A DNA stretch of 64,000 bases from positions 124,001 through 188,000 of the forward strand of contig JBBPSI010000010.1 of the NCBI GenBank assembly GCA_038093515.1, written 5' to 3'. A program made the translations under genes and the position numbers. The first letter of the stretch is position 1, and the number at the start of each line of letters is the position of its first letter. The DNA is from Butyriboletus loyo. Lineage: Eukaryota > Basidiomycota > Agaricomycetes > Boletales > Boletaceae. Positions 33,315 through 45,701 of the stretch are shown here, piece after piece. The notes beneath the pieces were generated by a model. The model was given only the letters and a program-made list of their open reading frames with translations. It made no database searches and was not told the origin of the DNA.

Positions 33315-35078
33315 TGACTGCATCAGCTATTGCTGGCAATCTTGGCAGGTTTGTACGATTCGGAGAGCATATACGCGGGTAGCCCATCCTATGAGAAATG
33401 TATGGTGGTGCACCCCGGACCCGGTACTTGGTCAAGATGAAGCTCGAGCGAGTCAAAGTGTCGCTCGACTCCAACCATGGGGCTGAATTCCATCAGTAAA
33501 ACAGTTGCTGGTTTCTGATGCTAACCGAGTGTAGCCGAGTGCTACAGACTGCTAATCGGTGGTTCCGACCAATAACCGTTTCACTGATGTGACTCTGTCA
33601 CATCGTTCAGGCACAAGTCTCGGTACGACACGAAAGGGCTCTTCTCAAAAGACCTTCTGTACTGATCGCTGGAGCTTAGTATTAACACCGAGGAAGTACG
33701 AGGGACCGGCCGAATTGTTTCACGAAAGAGAATAGAGATTGGTTGACGAGAGTTCCTACCGTACCGTTCCTTCTTGATGGGCAGGCAGCCGCATCCCCCC
33801 GTTCTCCTTTTCGGTTCGTTCTTGGGCTCCCCAAATTTCATTTCTCTAGAGGTGGCTCCACCTTTTAGAATAGGTGATTTCGGGCTACCAGTCGAGTGTG
33901 TCGTAGGCTTGTCTGACAGGCGCACACCGTGTGTATGTGAGGACCTGGCCGAAAGTTTTACGCATGCATAGTGGTGCATGTAAGTATCGCCAATTTCCGA
34001 TGGGCGTGCTGTCGTCCCCCAGCTTGACTCACTTATGGCATTTCCGAAATAATGCGTTGTGAGTGGCTTTTTTCTGGACTCACCCGATCCCAGACACGGT
34101 TTGCATCGACGGTGATGAAAGTTCGACATGGATCAACGACTCGGACGATGAGGTTGTGTATTGCTTGGTGGTATCCTACTTCTTTATCTCACTACCTTCT
34201 ACCAGAATAGACTTCGCCTTTGGAATCGCGCAGAGACAGAGCCTTGAGTTGCGTATTTGATGATAAGTGGACCGCGAGAGAATTTTGGGGGTTTGCAGCA
34301 CCATATCCACACAGCTCCAACTTTGCGGTCAGTTTAGTCCACACGCAGATACACGAGGAATATGGCATTCGCATCGACAGGGTTTAGTGTGGGTCTGGAT
34401 CAAGATAGAGTTTCGGAGCCTTGTCCTACATCTGTTGTCTCATCGCGAGTCAATAATCACCGGCACCGTCAACAACGCACGATGGATCAGCCAGCACACG
34501 TGCATTGTTTCGATTGACCCACGAGTGAGCGTGATGGTGGGCCAGACTTCGTTAATCGTTGCCTGGGTGGTTGAAGGCCGCCATCGTGACGCGAAATGCA
34601 GATCCTGGCCGCCACTTGCACGTTGTACTCGAGCTGGGCGCTGAGCTTATCGCAAACCATGTGTATGACTGCGGACCTGGATTCGTGCACGTACCTCGCC
34701 TCCCTGTAATACATGATTATCATACATCCAGTGACAGCGATCGGTTTCTTGGATTCATTCAGTGAATGTCTAATTGTATTCTGGATAACGTCGTTTTCGA
34801 GGCTGAAAGAATGATTGTCATTCCAAGTAACAGGGATCGATCTGTGTGGGATCGAGGGTTACGCAGTTGCCTGCTCGTTTACACGTTGCGGCGCTCGTCA
34901 TTTCCATCATTCTTTCTTTTCGATCGCGACCCATTGGACCCAGTCGAGGTTAATTAAAACAGGACCGCTGCCATCGGCGGCCACATCATATTCCATCGCG
35001 GTCCTCCAAACAAACACTAGACTTTAAAAACCAACACCGAAACGTACTTCCATCGCCGCTTTCTCTACAACTCTCATC
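33315..35078. other. Gene-poor stretch
   Basis: About 1.76 kb without a convincing gene. A tRNA-Ser(GCT)-like fragment lies near 33530-33562 (A-box-like core, then GACTGCTAATC). A 182-codon minus frame (33581-34129) has no protein character. The last few hundred bases are presumably the promoter of the gene at 35079. Confidence 0.5.
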
Positions 35079-37542
35079 ATGCCCAAACGTATCCCCACCC
35101 CGCCACCCGGCGACGACGAGCCGCGGTATCTGACCGTCGTCCACCCTTATGCTATCAGTGGAACTTGCAACATGGAATTACCAAAGGATAGACAAGACTT
35201 TGCACGTTGGGTGGCTTGTTGCGTCGACAAGGACGCTTTTTTCGCCATTTTTCACAAACCAAGTGTGAGTTTACTTCCCATCCACATCCACCGACGTCGT
35301 GTCGCTGATGGCATGGTACCGCCATTCAACAGGCACGAGGCATGGTCATCATTGAAATCAACAGAGATTATGCGCACTTTGACCGCATTCTCGGTGAACA
35401 TCGCTGGTCCGAGTTTCTCCAAAAGCCGACCAAGGAAGAGAGCGGGCGAGTCACGCAGGTCTTTTACTGCACGTATAACACCGGGAGGATCGTGCAGAAA
35501 AACGGTGCGTGCGAGATATACTCTCTCTGGCGGTACAAAGTTTTGCTTCCGTGGCTTTACCTCATGACTCCGCTCTGCCGCGCCGCATTGTGCTCATACT
35601 GTCTTTTAGGTTGGAAGCGCATCGACGTGGATGAAACTTGGTTCAAAGCTTGGTCGCCGAAAAACAGGTGAGTATATGCCAAGCCCAGTGACCGACTCCT
35701 GATCCATCACATGTTTGTCTTGCATGATCGGGCACATAGGCATATCAGGTTCCCCTTTCCCGCAACTCACTTCTGCGACGTGCCCGTCGAGGACCGGACG
35801 AACCATAGTGTGTGTAGGCCTCTTCCAGGCGCCGTGAAAACGCCTCCACCGGTGGTCATCGCTGCTCCACAGCCTGGTCGGTAGACAATCGTCTCACAAT
35901 CGTGGCTGCCTGACATTTCTTTCGTCGTTTCAGTGGTTGGATCTACCGAGTGGACTCAGACAAAGGAAGAGGGAGCGTCTCCCGCTGCTGCCACAACGCA
36001 GACCAAATCAAGCACACTCGGAGCTTGGGGGAAAGGTGTACCGAAGGTACTGGCGACCTCAGCTAAGCCAAACCCTACAGCGAACGGAAGTGCGAGGAAG
36101 ACAGTTGGCATCCCTCAAGGACCTCACACTGGCGCAAGAATGCCAGCTGTTGGGGGTGGACCGATTACGGTGAAAGCGAGCAACGTTTGTAAGTCGAAAG
36201 CGGTCCCTGCAGGGTCAGCATGTAATGAGAGTATGGTTTCTCAGGGAAGAACACAGGCAAGAAGCCCGCGTCTACCCCAGTGGTGGCGAATTGGGACGAC
36301 TCGGCGCCAGTTTCCAGGCAAAACACCCCAGTGTCGCCCGCCATCTCGCCTGCTCATCAGGCTCCCGCTGCACCGCCCGGGCTACCAGCTCGAAAAAGTG
36401 CTTGGGAAAGTGGTGCAACATCTTACCCAACCCATCCACCTGGTCTGGCTGTCCCAAGCAAAATTGTCACATCCATGGTTCCAGGTGATCCTGATCGTGC
36501 TGCCAACTTCAGCGCTGCCAGTTGGGACTCGACTGGCGCTTCTACTTCCAGCCCTGATGACGACTCGGGACCTGATCTGACCACTGCTACGGAGAGCGAC
36601 AACCCGTACTCTGTCCACATCCACTTCTCTGAATCTATGGAGGAAGAATTCCATGGAATGGGCATCAGAGCCATAGTGGATGACGCTGAACTCAGGGAAC
36701 TAGACGCGATCGCGCCGGGTGCTTGGGATGAACCGACGACAGCCGCGGCGTGGGAAACGACGGAGGCAGGTTGGGATAATGAAGTGGTGGATGCAGAGGA
36801 CCATTGGAAGCAGAACCAAGAGACCGCGAAACCGATGTTGTGCAACGCACACGGAATCATTTGCAAGAAAGGTATATGCGCCGAGTACGCTAAACAACTC
36901 CGCCTTATTAAACGGGCCAAAGAAGAAGAAGAACGTAAGGCTGCTATTGCGAACAAGGGCAAGAAGGGTGGCCGTGCCAAGGGTCGTGGCCCTGGTAAGA
37001 AGAATGACGAGAACGAGCCCTCTGACAAGAACAAGACGCAGAACAATCAATTCCGTGGTCCTGGCGCGCCGGTCAAGACGAACTGGCGCGGGACGCCGCG
37101 CGCTATCGTTTCCGCTGATACCATTGAGAAGCGAGAAACGGCAAATGCTGCCTCCAACGATGGATGGGGCAATTCTGACTCTGAAGTTGAACCGAACGCT
37201 GCGGCGGTCGTGCCGGCTGGTACTACAAATCCCACGTCTGACGACGGTTGGGGCGTCTCCGAAAATGCCTTCGACCCCTGGACTGTTCCGGCACAGCCAG
37301 TCGCGAAGGGGAACCGTCCCGGTGGCAAACCTCAGACCCAGCCAGCACAAACCAAGGTCGCCTCCAACAATTGGGCGGACCAGGTGGACGCTGAGCTCGC
37401 TTCTGGAAATGACATGGATAATTTCTCGGTCATCTCTTCCAAGCGCCGCTCCAAACGCGGCACTTCGACTACGAGCTGGGGTACCAACGCTGCGAAATCG
37501 TCTACCAGCGGTTGGGGCAGTGTTGCTGATATGCCCTGGTAA
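35079..37542 (+). CDS. GW/WG-rich protein (Argonaute-hook-like C-terminus), conserved Agaricomycete type
   Basis: Six exons from MPKRIPTPPPGDDEPRYLTV. A folded N-terminal part (FARWVACCVDKDAFFAIFHK, GMVIIEINRDYAHFDRILGE, RWSEFLQKPT, WKRIDVDETWFKAWSPKNR) is followed by a long disordered region. A conserved Cys/His element, CNAHGIICKKGICAEYAKQL, lies in the middle, then a Lys/Gly-rich basic tract (KKGGRAKGRGPGKK). At least fifteen Trp residues sit in Gly/Ser/Asn/Asp contexts (LGAWGKG, ANWDDSA, GWDNE, NDGWGNSD, DDGWGVSE, TSWGTN, SGWGSV), and the protein ends DMPW. Such unstructured GW/WG repeats are the known Argonaute-binding feature of GW182/TNRC6, plant Pol V and others. A role in RNA silencing is inference; the basic tract suggests RNA binding. 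Confidence 0.8.
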
Positions 37543-37764
37543 TTGATCTGTGTCCTCATGTCTTTGTGTGTTTTTTGTTGTTGTTTTCTGGAAATGCAGT
37601 ACAATAGGTGATATTCCGATATCCTATTACCCATGTTCTTGTCTGATTGATTTGTTATTCTGTGAAAGCCTTGTCGCCTTGCTATGCGCTGATGCCGTCG
37701 GTAGTTTAGTGAGAGAGAACTACCAGTCTGTATGGAAAAAGTGCCGTATGCCTGTGCCTTATAT

Positions 37765-39864
37765 CTATGTGCCTATCCCGTCCTGCAGTCTGAACGTGTA
37801 CAATCCGTCTTCCACAGTCCATGGGACTTCCTCTTCCCAGTGACTCACCACCACGACGGCCTGATCATGCCCAACGCCATCCTCGCGCAGATAGCGTCTC
37901 GCGGCACGGATCATATTGTCATCCATTCCAGCCCATACCTCGTCCAAGAGTACGAGCTGGGGACGACCGACGAGCGCGCGCATCAACAACACCACACTCT
38001 GTTCTCCAGGTAAAAGATCCACGAAACTGCGCTTCGAAAACGCCTCGTCCTTACCGCCCCCGCCCCCCAACCGTGGTCGTGAAATGGAATTGTGCGCCTC
38101 GCCAGCAACGGCGGTCCACGCACGCGGTCCGAGTCCGGAGAGGACCTCCCGAACGCGCTCGATGCGCCATCGTCGGACGGTGTCGGGGAGTTGGCCGTCT
38201 AGACCCGACCCGACCCGACCCTTCCCGCCCGGGACGAACGCGCCGTCAAACCCCGTGCCAATGACGTCCCAGACGGTCGTGTGCGCTCGTCTTGGATATG
38301 CGTTCGCCAACTCGGGTGAAACGACACCTATGAGTGAGCGGAGGTGCGGTGTGGATATCCGTGGACGGGGACGCGAGAAGAGCTCGAGAAGGGATTCGCC
38401 GCGTTGGGTGTATGACTGTGGGTGGTCGCCTGTCAGCATGGACAACAGTGTGGTTTTACCTGATCCTGGGGGTGGTGTGCTTCGTTCAACGAAGGTGAGG
38501 TGGTGAGGTGTGTAGAAAGTTGTTCGTACCGTTTGCGCCTTGGAGATGCCAACGTTGGCCTTCACGGATGGTCCAGTTAATCGATCTCAGTACCTACCTC
38601 GCAAGGTGAGACAAGTCTTGCAAGACGGCATACGGCGGGCTTTCTTTACCTTGCGTTCGCCATAAGAGACATTGACGTTCCTCAAGATGACGACGGGTTG
38701 TCCTTCGCCCTCTGTTCGTTTTGCTGAAGTCGTGGAGTTCATCAAGGTAACCCTGCCTTCTTTAACCTCGTGGAACTCCTGCTTCTCGAGGATTTCTTCC
38801 TTGGTCCCAGTAAGAACCTTGCCATCGGAAACCAACGCGAGGTGCGAGATCCAATCTGGAATAGGGTCTTGCATCCTGAGACCGATGATAATTCTTGGAC
38901 GATGTGCTTCATGAAGAGATCGGAGGACAGACAACAAGGTCGGTCTACTGTTCACGTCCAGGCCCGCTGCGGAGTCCATATCAGTTTCGTAGGCGCCACT
39001 TGACTACGGCAGACAGACTTAGAGGTTCGTCGAGTAGCAAAAGCTCTGGCTGAGCAAGTATGGCTTTTACGATGCGTGCTCTGCGGGTCTGCCCATTGGA
39101 CAGCGCCACCAGAGGCAGATCAAGGAGCGATGACAGACCCAATTTCGCGGACAGCTCATCAAAGATGGCCTTTTTCACCTTGTCGGCAGCGAGTTCTTCT
39201 GGCGTCTTTGATACCTGTCCTTTGGGTCGAAGGTTCAGGAAGTCGTACTTCCCAAACATGCTCTCCCGGAGGGAGATGCGATCTTCCTCCCTGACAGCAC
39301 CATATCGCGCGGTGTAGTCGTAGAACGCACTCCCCGCCGAACTGGGTCTGTGAGCAAAGGACACCAGAGAAACTGCGGTATGCGAATCCCTCGGTGAATC
39401 AGACAAGAAAGGGAATAGTCCACCAGGAGGCGGAGGTGGGGGAGCGATTCGCATGTGTCCGCGCAACGTCTGCGCAGGACCGATCGTCAACGTCGTTCCC
39501 AAGGACGTATGTGCTTTTTGTCACAGTACCTGCAGCAGAGCTGTCTTTTGATTGGATCCACGCCCTATGACTGCCCAACTTTGACCCTCTTTCACGGTCC
39601 AGTCGACATCACGGAATACGGGTGCGGCGATGTTGGAGTCCCCGAATCGATATATGTTTGACTTGGGGATGTAAACGAGCATGTTCTCGGTAGAACTGCC
39701 AGTATAGGGCCGGTGGATGGCACGCCAAGGGCTGAAACAGACATAAGTGGGGATCGGTACGAGTCTGACGAGGGAAGTAACCTGATAGCGAACTGTCTCA
39801 GGCCCTGTTTGTGCGGTATAAAGGTCTTCCAGCGACCATGTCTTGGCCAAAGGGAGTGCGACAT
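37765..39864 (-). CDS. Soluble tandem-ABC ATPase (YDR061W/ModF-like)
   Basis: No membrane helices; two ABC domains. A basic, presequence-like start (MSHSLWPRHGRWK, later RQFAISPWRAIHR) suggests mitochondria. In domain 1 the P-loop reads GRGSNQKT, with Gln where GxxxxGKT has Gly; the signature is LSNGQ, and Walker B is LLLLDEPLTGLD (across an intron). In domain 2 Walker A is intact (GANGSGKTT), the signature is weak (LLPGEQ), and Walker B is LVLLDEVWAGMD with a following His switch (VVSHWEE). Order and motifs match yeast YDR061W and bacterial ModF/PhrA. About five introns. The true function is unknown; it may regulate rather than transport. The start at 39864 is the only one found that splices in frame to the second exon. 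Confidence 0.8.
38204..38221 (-). repeat. (GGGTC)n repeat, potential G-quadruplex in coding sequence
   Basis: Four GGG runs separated by TC on the coding (minus) strand, encoding RVGSGL-type residues in domain 2 of the ABC protein. The runs lie at 38204-06, 38209-11, 38214-16 and 38219-21. Confidence 0.7.
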
Positions 39865-40637
39865 GGAAGTTTGACTGGGAACACTTGCGAATTGTTCCTC
39901 GGTACGAACGTCATTCCTGTTCGGAGTAGAAGACCGAGAAATCGTTCTCTTCGGAGCTGCACTCCGAAAAGCCTCTCATTCCGACTTGATTATTCTGGCA
40001 GACATTTCTGCGATATGCGTGAACGTTCAAGTAGAGAGCGTGCTTGGCAAAGTCCGTTCAATGTGTTTGACCCGTCGTGTCGATCACCCAAGTTGCTGGT
40101 AGCAGCGCCAGGCTCTTTCCTCCGACTGACTTCCATTCTTCGTTGACGCATGTCGTTCTCATTTCACTCGGAGTCTCCAACTAGAACTGCGCGACGTGTT
40201 CAACTTTTGCTTGGCAGTAAAAACACAGGTCTTTGTCTAGAGAGTTTGCTCGCGACAATCGTGGAATGAATTCCAAGTCCTCCCGACGCTGGAGGATGGG
40301 TCTTTGACGCATTCATGCACTGTAAAAGCTCTACGTGACCCTGGACGACAACCGTCAAGATCAAGTGTTGCCCACTAACGCAAAAACCAACATCGAACTT
40401 CTCACGAAGTAACGCTCAAATCAGATTGATAGAACGCATAACTATGTAATCTTTTTTGACACTCTCAGGATAGCCGGCTATGATAGGCCGGTCTGACCCC
40501 CCCCTGCCCCGTGTCTCGAAATTCTTAACCTGGTCAAGATGCGGGACACGACACAATATCGCGAACCGATCAGTTCAGTCCGTTAAATTGTACGTATTAA
40601 ACTGCGCATTGCTTGAGCGATTACTGATCCAATAACC
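39865..40637. other. Spacer between chorismate mutase 3' end and ABC gene start
   Basis: About 770 bp with 5' leader of the ABC gene and 3' UTR of the chorismate mutase gene. An extra non-coding first exon is possible; no other gene seen. Confidence 0.45.
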
Positions 40638-41162
40638 TCAGCTTCGATCACGTACGATGCAATCTTCAAACAATACACTGGAATTGATGATGCTCTGAAA
40701 CACCATCTGCGCGATAATTTGGGGGAGATTAACAACAGGTGCACCGTCTATTGCTCCCTGAATGACTTGTGCGTCCCGTGATGGGTCGTCGACAGTCGCT
40801 TCTGTGCTCTTGAAGCGCGTGGCTTCCCTGACATATGCTGCCCTGAACACAGGTTATATCAGAACGAAGTCGTAAGTAGGTGCTGAATATTCCAATCACT
40901 ACCTCGTTGACAGGAGCTGTAGTAGTTGTGCGTCGATGTCATTAAGCGCACTTCGGACTTGATCGAGTGAGGAGCAGCATGTCGTTCCGTTTGCATATTG
41001 GATCGCTGGTTGGCCCCACGGCACAGTCCGGTTGGCAGATGACACAGGAACACTGGGTAAAGGTGTGTAGTAGCACAGGTCCGTGATGCTCCGAGCATGG
41101 GGAGAGGCCAGGATCACAGTACACAACGCCAGCTGAGCAGTGACCAGGGGGTAAAGCTTCAT
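40638..41162 (-). CDS. Secreted chorismate mutase (AroQ fold)
   Basis: The signal peptide MKLYPLVTAQLALCTVILAS is followed by a short Cys-containing linker, then the all-helical chorismate mutase core: LDQVRSALNDIDAQLLQLLS, an intron splitting an Arg codon, AAYVREATRFK, VDDPSRDAQVI, and LPQIIAQMVFQSIINSSVLF. Arg and Lys of the R..YV..A..FK motif are the usual active-site residues. About 155 residues in two exons. The enzyme converts chorismate to prephenate. Secreted forms occur in plant-associated fungi and nematodes, where some lower host salicylate; here the host and role are unknown. The extreme C-terminus is uncertain because a gtacgt donor overlaps the last codons. Confidence 0.85.
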
Positions 41163-42534
41163 CGCGGTGAGTCCTCAACCTTTATCCGTTCGCTTCCGGT
41201 GCAAGGCGAGAAAACCGCAAGGTTTACGTCACGCGCTTGCTTCCCACAACATTATCTGACTTGAGGTTGGCCCCTACCCATCTCAAGGCGATGCACTATT
41301 ACGATCATCATGATCATGCGGGACTAAGGTGGTTGCTAGTCGGCGCGGAAGCATGACATGTGGTTGGGACAAGATAAGCCGAATTTATAGAGGTGCTTGC
41401 TGTAAGTCCATGTGTAAAACGCGACAAGTGAAATAGCGTGCAGATCGAAGCTAGTTCCTAGAACGCCGTGGCGTGACTAAATAAGTCAAGGGTATGTTTT
41501 GGAGCGGACATCCGAAGGGTCAGTCGACTCGTTAGTATCATCTTTTGGTTTGTACGATGAGTGCTTTGACTACCAGATCGGTAGGAACGAGGTTAAAAAA
41601 CAATCATCATAAACCTGACTCCCTTGGCACAACCCTCAGATACCCCGCCAGTGACCTCCCCTCCAGAGGCACGTCTGGGAGGGCCCTTCAAGGATGACTG
41701 CAGCTCAAGTGAGCCCAGTGCGTGCTCTTCCTTTACAGATGATCGGATTCGGCGTATCTAACTCATATTGTCTTGGCGAATGTCCATAGGATTCACCAGA
41801 AAGTGAAAAGTTTGTTATTCCTCGAATATGTATGCAAGGACTCATTACACGCTACAGCATAAATCGCTTACCAAGACTGCCACTCCCAAGGGTACGAACG
41901 AAGGCGCTGCCAGTAGCGAACAACGTACTGCGGATGCAAGGGAAGCAGACCCGATGCGTCTTTTTCTGATGATACGGACCTCGTTACGATCGCATATATC
42001 TTATTAGGCACAACAAGCAAACGATCCATATCAACCCTCGGCTGGGAAGGTCCATCTAACGGTGCGCGTCACAGTGACTTTTGTCTGAACTGTATTATTA
42101 GACTCACAGTCGATTAGCATCGACAAGAAACAGGCAACGCTACCCTTTCGATCACATTTCCCGCATGGTTGTTGTGTTTTCACTCGGGAACGCATGATGG
42201 GACACATTGATCCAGGTTGACTCGATGCAACAGCCTGCTGATATTATATTCGTTCAACGGTTCAATGCTGAGAACCCCTCGAACCGATGTCGTGACATTA
42301 TAATCTCGGTGTTCCCCTGTAGACAATTTTTCTTCTCACCCGGACCAAGCGTTAAGATGTTAACGGATGATCTGTTGTCATGGTCATGTCACCCTCCTTC
42401 CTCAAGTTAGACCAAATCATCACGCTATCAGTGAGACTCCGATTAGGTTTTCCCGGCGAACATCTTTGATGCGAGACAGCAGTAAGATACGCTACAAAGC
42501 CTAAAAAAGAATACAGTATGAACGCTAACCGTCA
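41163..42534. other. Intergenic, nothing recognised
   Basis: About 1.37 kb with no supported gene, repeat or RNA. Only short frames without protein character. It includes the chorismate mutase promoter. Confidence 0.5.
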
Positions 42535-45500
42535 TCAGACCGAGAACGCCCCTCCCGCACTGAAAAGCGCAGAGGTCGACTTGGACACCACAGCCCACTC
42601 TGGCAAAAACTGAATGACTTCCTCCAAAGAAGGGATCTGACCCCCAGACCGTCCTCCCCCGACCGTCGCACGCTCATACTCATCCCAACCGCAGCTCACC
42701 CGTCCCTCGAGTCTGTCGTCTGCCCCCACAGTGACAGTCTCCCCGTCCTTCCACTCTATTGCCACCTCGAACTGTTTCCCGAAATGACGGCTCCAAAGTT
42801 GAATCTGACTTAATCCCTGCGCGGGAACGTCGTACCCTTTTTGAGGGCCCTTGTCCCCATCCCCGGCGACGCTGAACTTGGAAATGCGTCGGTTGGCGAA
42901 CTCGAGGGTACAGAACCGTGTGTTGAGACCCCGGACGTTGATCCGTGCACTGTTCGATCCCGTGCGATCCAGGGAATAAGACACCCATGGCATGTCGATG
43001 CTCTTTCCTCCAGGTGAAGGTGCCATCTCCGCTTCGACTTGCCACGCACACGTCTGCAGACCGACTTTATCCGCGGCATCGTAGCACGTAACAGACTTGC
43101 CGAATGCAGATGGGAGCTCCGGTAAAATATAACGGGACAAAAATTGCCTGGGTCCAGTAAGCTCGGTCGTTGCGTGTTCAACCCCCGTCCCCGAAGTAGT
43201 AAGGTTCACAGTTTGGACGAAATATACTTTGAGCGGTGCTTTTTGTGAAAACGGGAACGCGACCCAAGTATACACGGTCGAAAGAACGAAGATGACAAGC
43301 ACGAGGAGCGTGAGCCATCGATGGGCATTGATACTGAATGGAGACATAGGTAAAATGAGCAGGAGAGCCAGGAAGGACACGGCGCTGTACGCTGGAACGG
43401 CAGGGAAAGTGACGTTGTGAGCAAGACGACCTTGAATAGCAAGCTCATAGGAGACTTACTCAAGATAGCACTATTTCCATCTGTGAGAGTCTGATTTGAT
43501 GCGCCTAAGAACATGATAGCAAGATGGAACACCAAGATGACGGGAAGGGGGACCACGAGCAGCGATTGCAAAATCCACCATCCGATGGCACCTTGTCCTT
43601 CACTTGGGGGTGGGGTAGGTGGATGCAAGCGCTCCTGCGGGACGAGTGGTGTGGTCTCTGTAGGTTCAGAATCTTCCACCATCCTGTGTGATGTCTGTTG
43701 TCCATTTGCATCCTCCTCGGTGCTAATAGCCTGGTATCGGACGCCCAGGTAGCCATGGTTCTCATTTCCAACCTCAGTTTCGGCCTCAAAACCACGCACC
43801 ATCGTCATCGCTTCAACCAGGCCCACGACGCATCCGAGGAGGGCGCACACATTCCAGGCGGTGATGAAGTAGGTACTACCTATCTCAGCGCTGCGCAACA
43901 CAACCGTGGAGAAAACGAGCGATACCCAGGTGAAACCGTAGATTTGCAGAAGAATTGAGAGTTTCTGGCCCTCGGGGTCTGATACGGTACCGCGAACATT
44001 ACAAGGGAAGGATACCACCAGAACAGATGACAGATAGGCCAACGACAAAGCGGAAGTAAACACCAAGAAAGGATGAGAATGAATGACCTAAGATTATTTG
44101 CGTTAGAGATCGATTCTTGAGGAGAAAGGGCAGCTTACGAAAGGGTTCAGGTTGACATACCCTGCGATCAGAGCTACCTGGAGACCAATGCTGATCACCA
44201 AAGCCACCCAGAACTTGGTTGAGTTCCAAAATGCAGTCCCAAACCTTTTCAATACTGTCAAGGTTCGTTCGCTGTATGTCACGTTCTCTTGAACGTCATT
44301 TCCAGTGGGGTGAGCAAAATACCGGGATCGAATCCTCCTACTTAGGCGGACACTGTGCTTAGAATACGCGAGGAGCAGGAGAAGGATGGGACCAGTGGAG
44401 AGTAGGACGACGTTCGTGATGAACAATGTTTCCAGCGAAAAAACCACCAAAGCAGCACCAAATACTGACCAGCAACATCAGACCTCGGTGCATAAATAGG
44501 ATTAGGGACCGCTCACATTCAAAGTAAACAGGTCTCTCTTGTCGGGAATGGGGTTTGACATGGACTCTATCGTCATTCGCGAGAGCCAGACTGGCTCCAT
44601 GGGTGGCTTCCATCATCGCCCAGAGGGATTTTTTACCGCTTTCCATGCCAGATATCGAGTCATACCACGTGTGATAGCGACTCCTGCCCTTATAAAAGGC
44701 AAAGTCGAGACCGTCCAAACCTGCTTGTTCATAGACAGAATAATCGGTCGCGGAACGTACAACACCACGCGAAAACGCATCTGCAAAGAGCACATTGGCA
44801 TGTGGATGAGGGACATGACTGCTCGTCCAGGAGAAGAGTGGCGCAATGTTTGTGGCCCGGAACATCACCGGCCGACTGGAGGAGGCCATCAACGGTGGAT
44901 CGACAGCATCAGAACAGCGACGAAACCTACCCTCCCGCAGCAGCCCCTTCGAGGTTTAGGAAAACATCACTGATGTTGGCCCATGGGTGCTGTAAGAAAC
45001 TTGTAAAGGACATGAATGCCATTTCTTGGAATGTGGTCAATGACATACGTATGCGCTCCGTTCAGGCCTGATTCTTCGTTGTTGTTGATGTTGAACACGA
45101 CGGTCTTCTTTGGCCTATGCTTCGCAAAGTGTTCCACCATCTGCATTAGTGTGACGATCCCCATGGAGTCGTCGGTCGTGCCAGGTGCGGTAGAGACTGA
45201 ATCATAGTGAGCCGACAGCAGATAGCCCCCAGACTCGCGATAAGCAGGGTCGGTGCCTTCTACTTTGACAAGGATGTTGCTTCCTTCTTGGTAGACGGCG
45301 CGCGGTGCCTTGGATAAAACACTTGTGACCCATGATGCATTCGAAACGACGTCGTAATCAATCGTAACGTGAGGATTCTGTGAGGCTATACCTCCGAGGC
45401 GCTCGAGGATAAAGTCACAGACGAGGTCATTGGCATGAGAGTTAAAGGGGTGAGGTCTCGCAGACACCTTGGGAAGCAAGGTCAGCCCTCGACGACATGT

Positions 45501-45701
45501 GGTGCTAAGGAGGTGGCCTACATGGTGAAGATCCCACCAAGCTTGGTCCAGGTCGAGTCCTCGGGTGTCTCTGGGGACTGGAGGGAGATTGTCCGTGACG
45601 AGTACGGTGCTGAATATCGCAGCATAAACGAGCACCAACAGGACCGTTGTGGGGACTGTGTTGAAGGCGAAGATGACCCCTAAGCGATCACGAATGCTCA
45701 T
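42535..45701 (-). CDS. PFF1: Vacuolar membrane zinc protease, M28 family (Pff1/FXNA-like)
   Basis: The start MSIRDRLGVIFAFNTVPTTV (45701) gives a cytosolic tip and first membrane helix. The lumenal M28 peptidase domain follows, with its zinc ligands: LLSAHYDS (His), GTTDDSMG (Asp), NNNEESGLNGA (catalytic Glu and Glu ligand), VFLNLEGAAAGG, and SRYHT (His). SATDYSVYEQAGLDGLDFAF is the conserved substrate-side motif. Several helices follow (FITNVVLLSTGPILLLLLAY, FWVALVISIGLQVALIAGY, AYLSSVLVVSFP, TYFITAWNVCALLGCVVGLV and more). A C-terminal lumenal domain ends GGAFSV. Size and topology match fungal Pff1. At least seven introns. No coding neighbour within 1 kb on the 5' side. Confidence 0.92.

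Noticed and set aside
33581..34129. A 182-codon minus-strand frame in the gene-poor region.
   Set aside because: Composition and residue order look random; no splice-linked exon was found.
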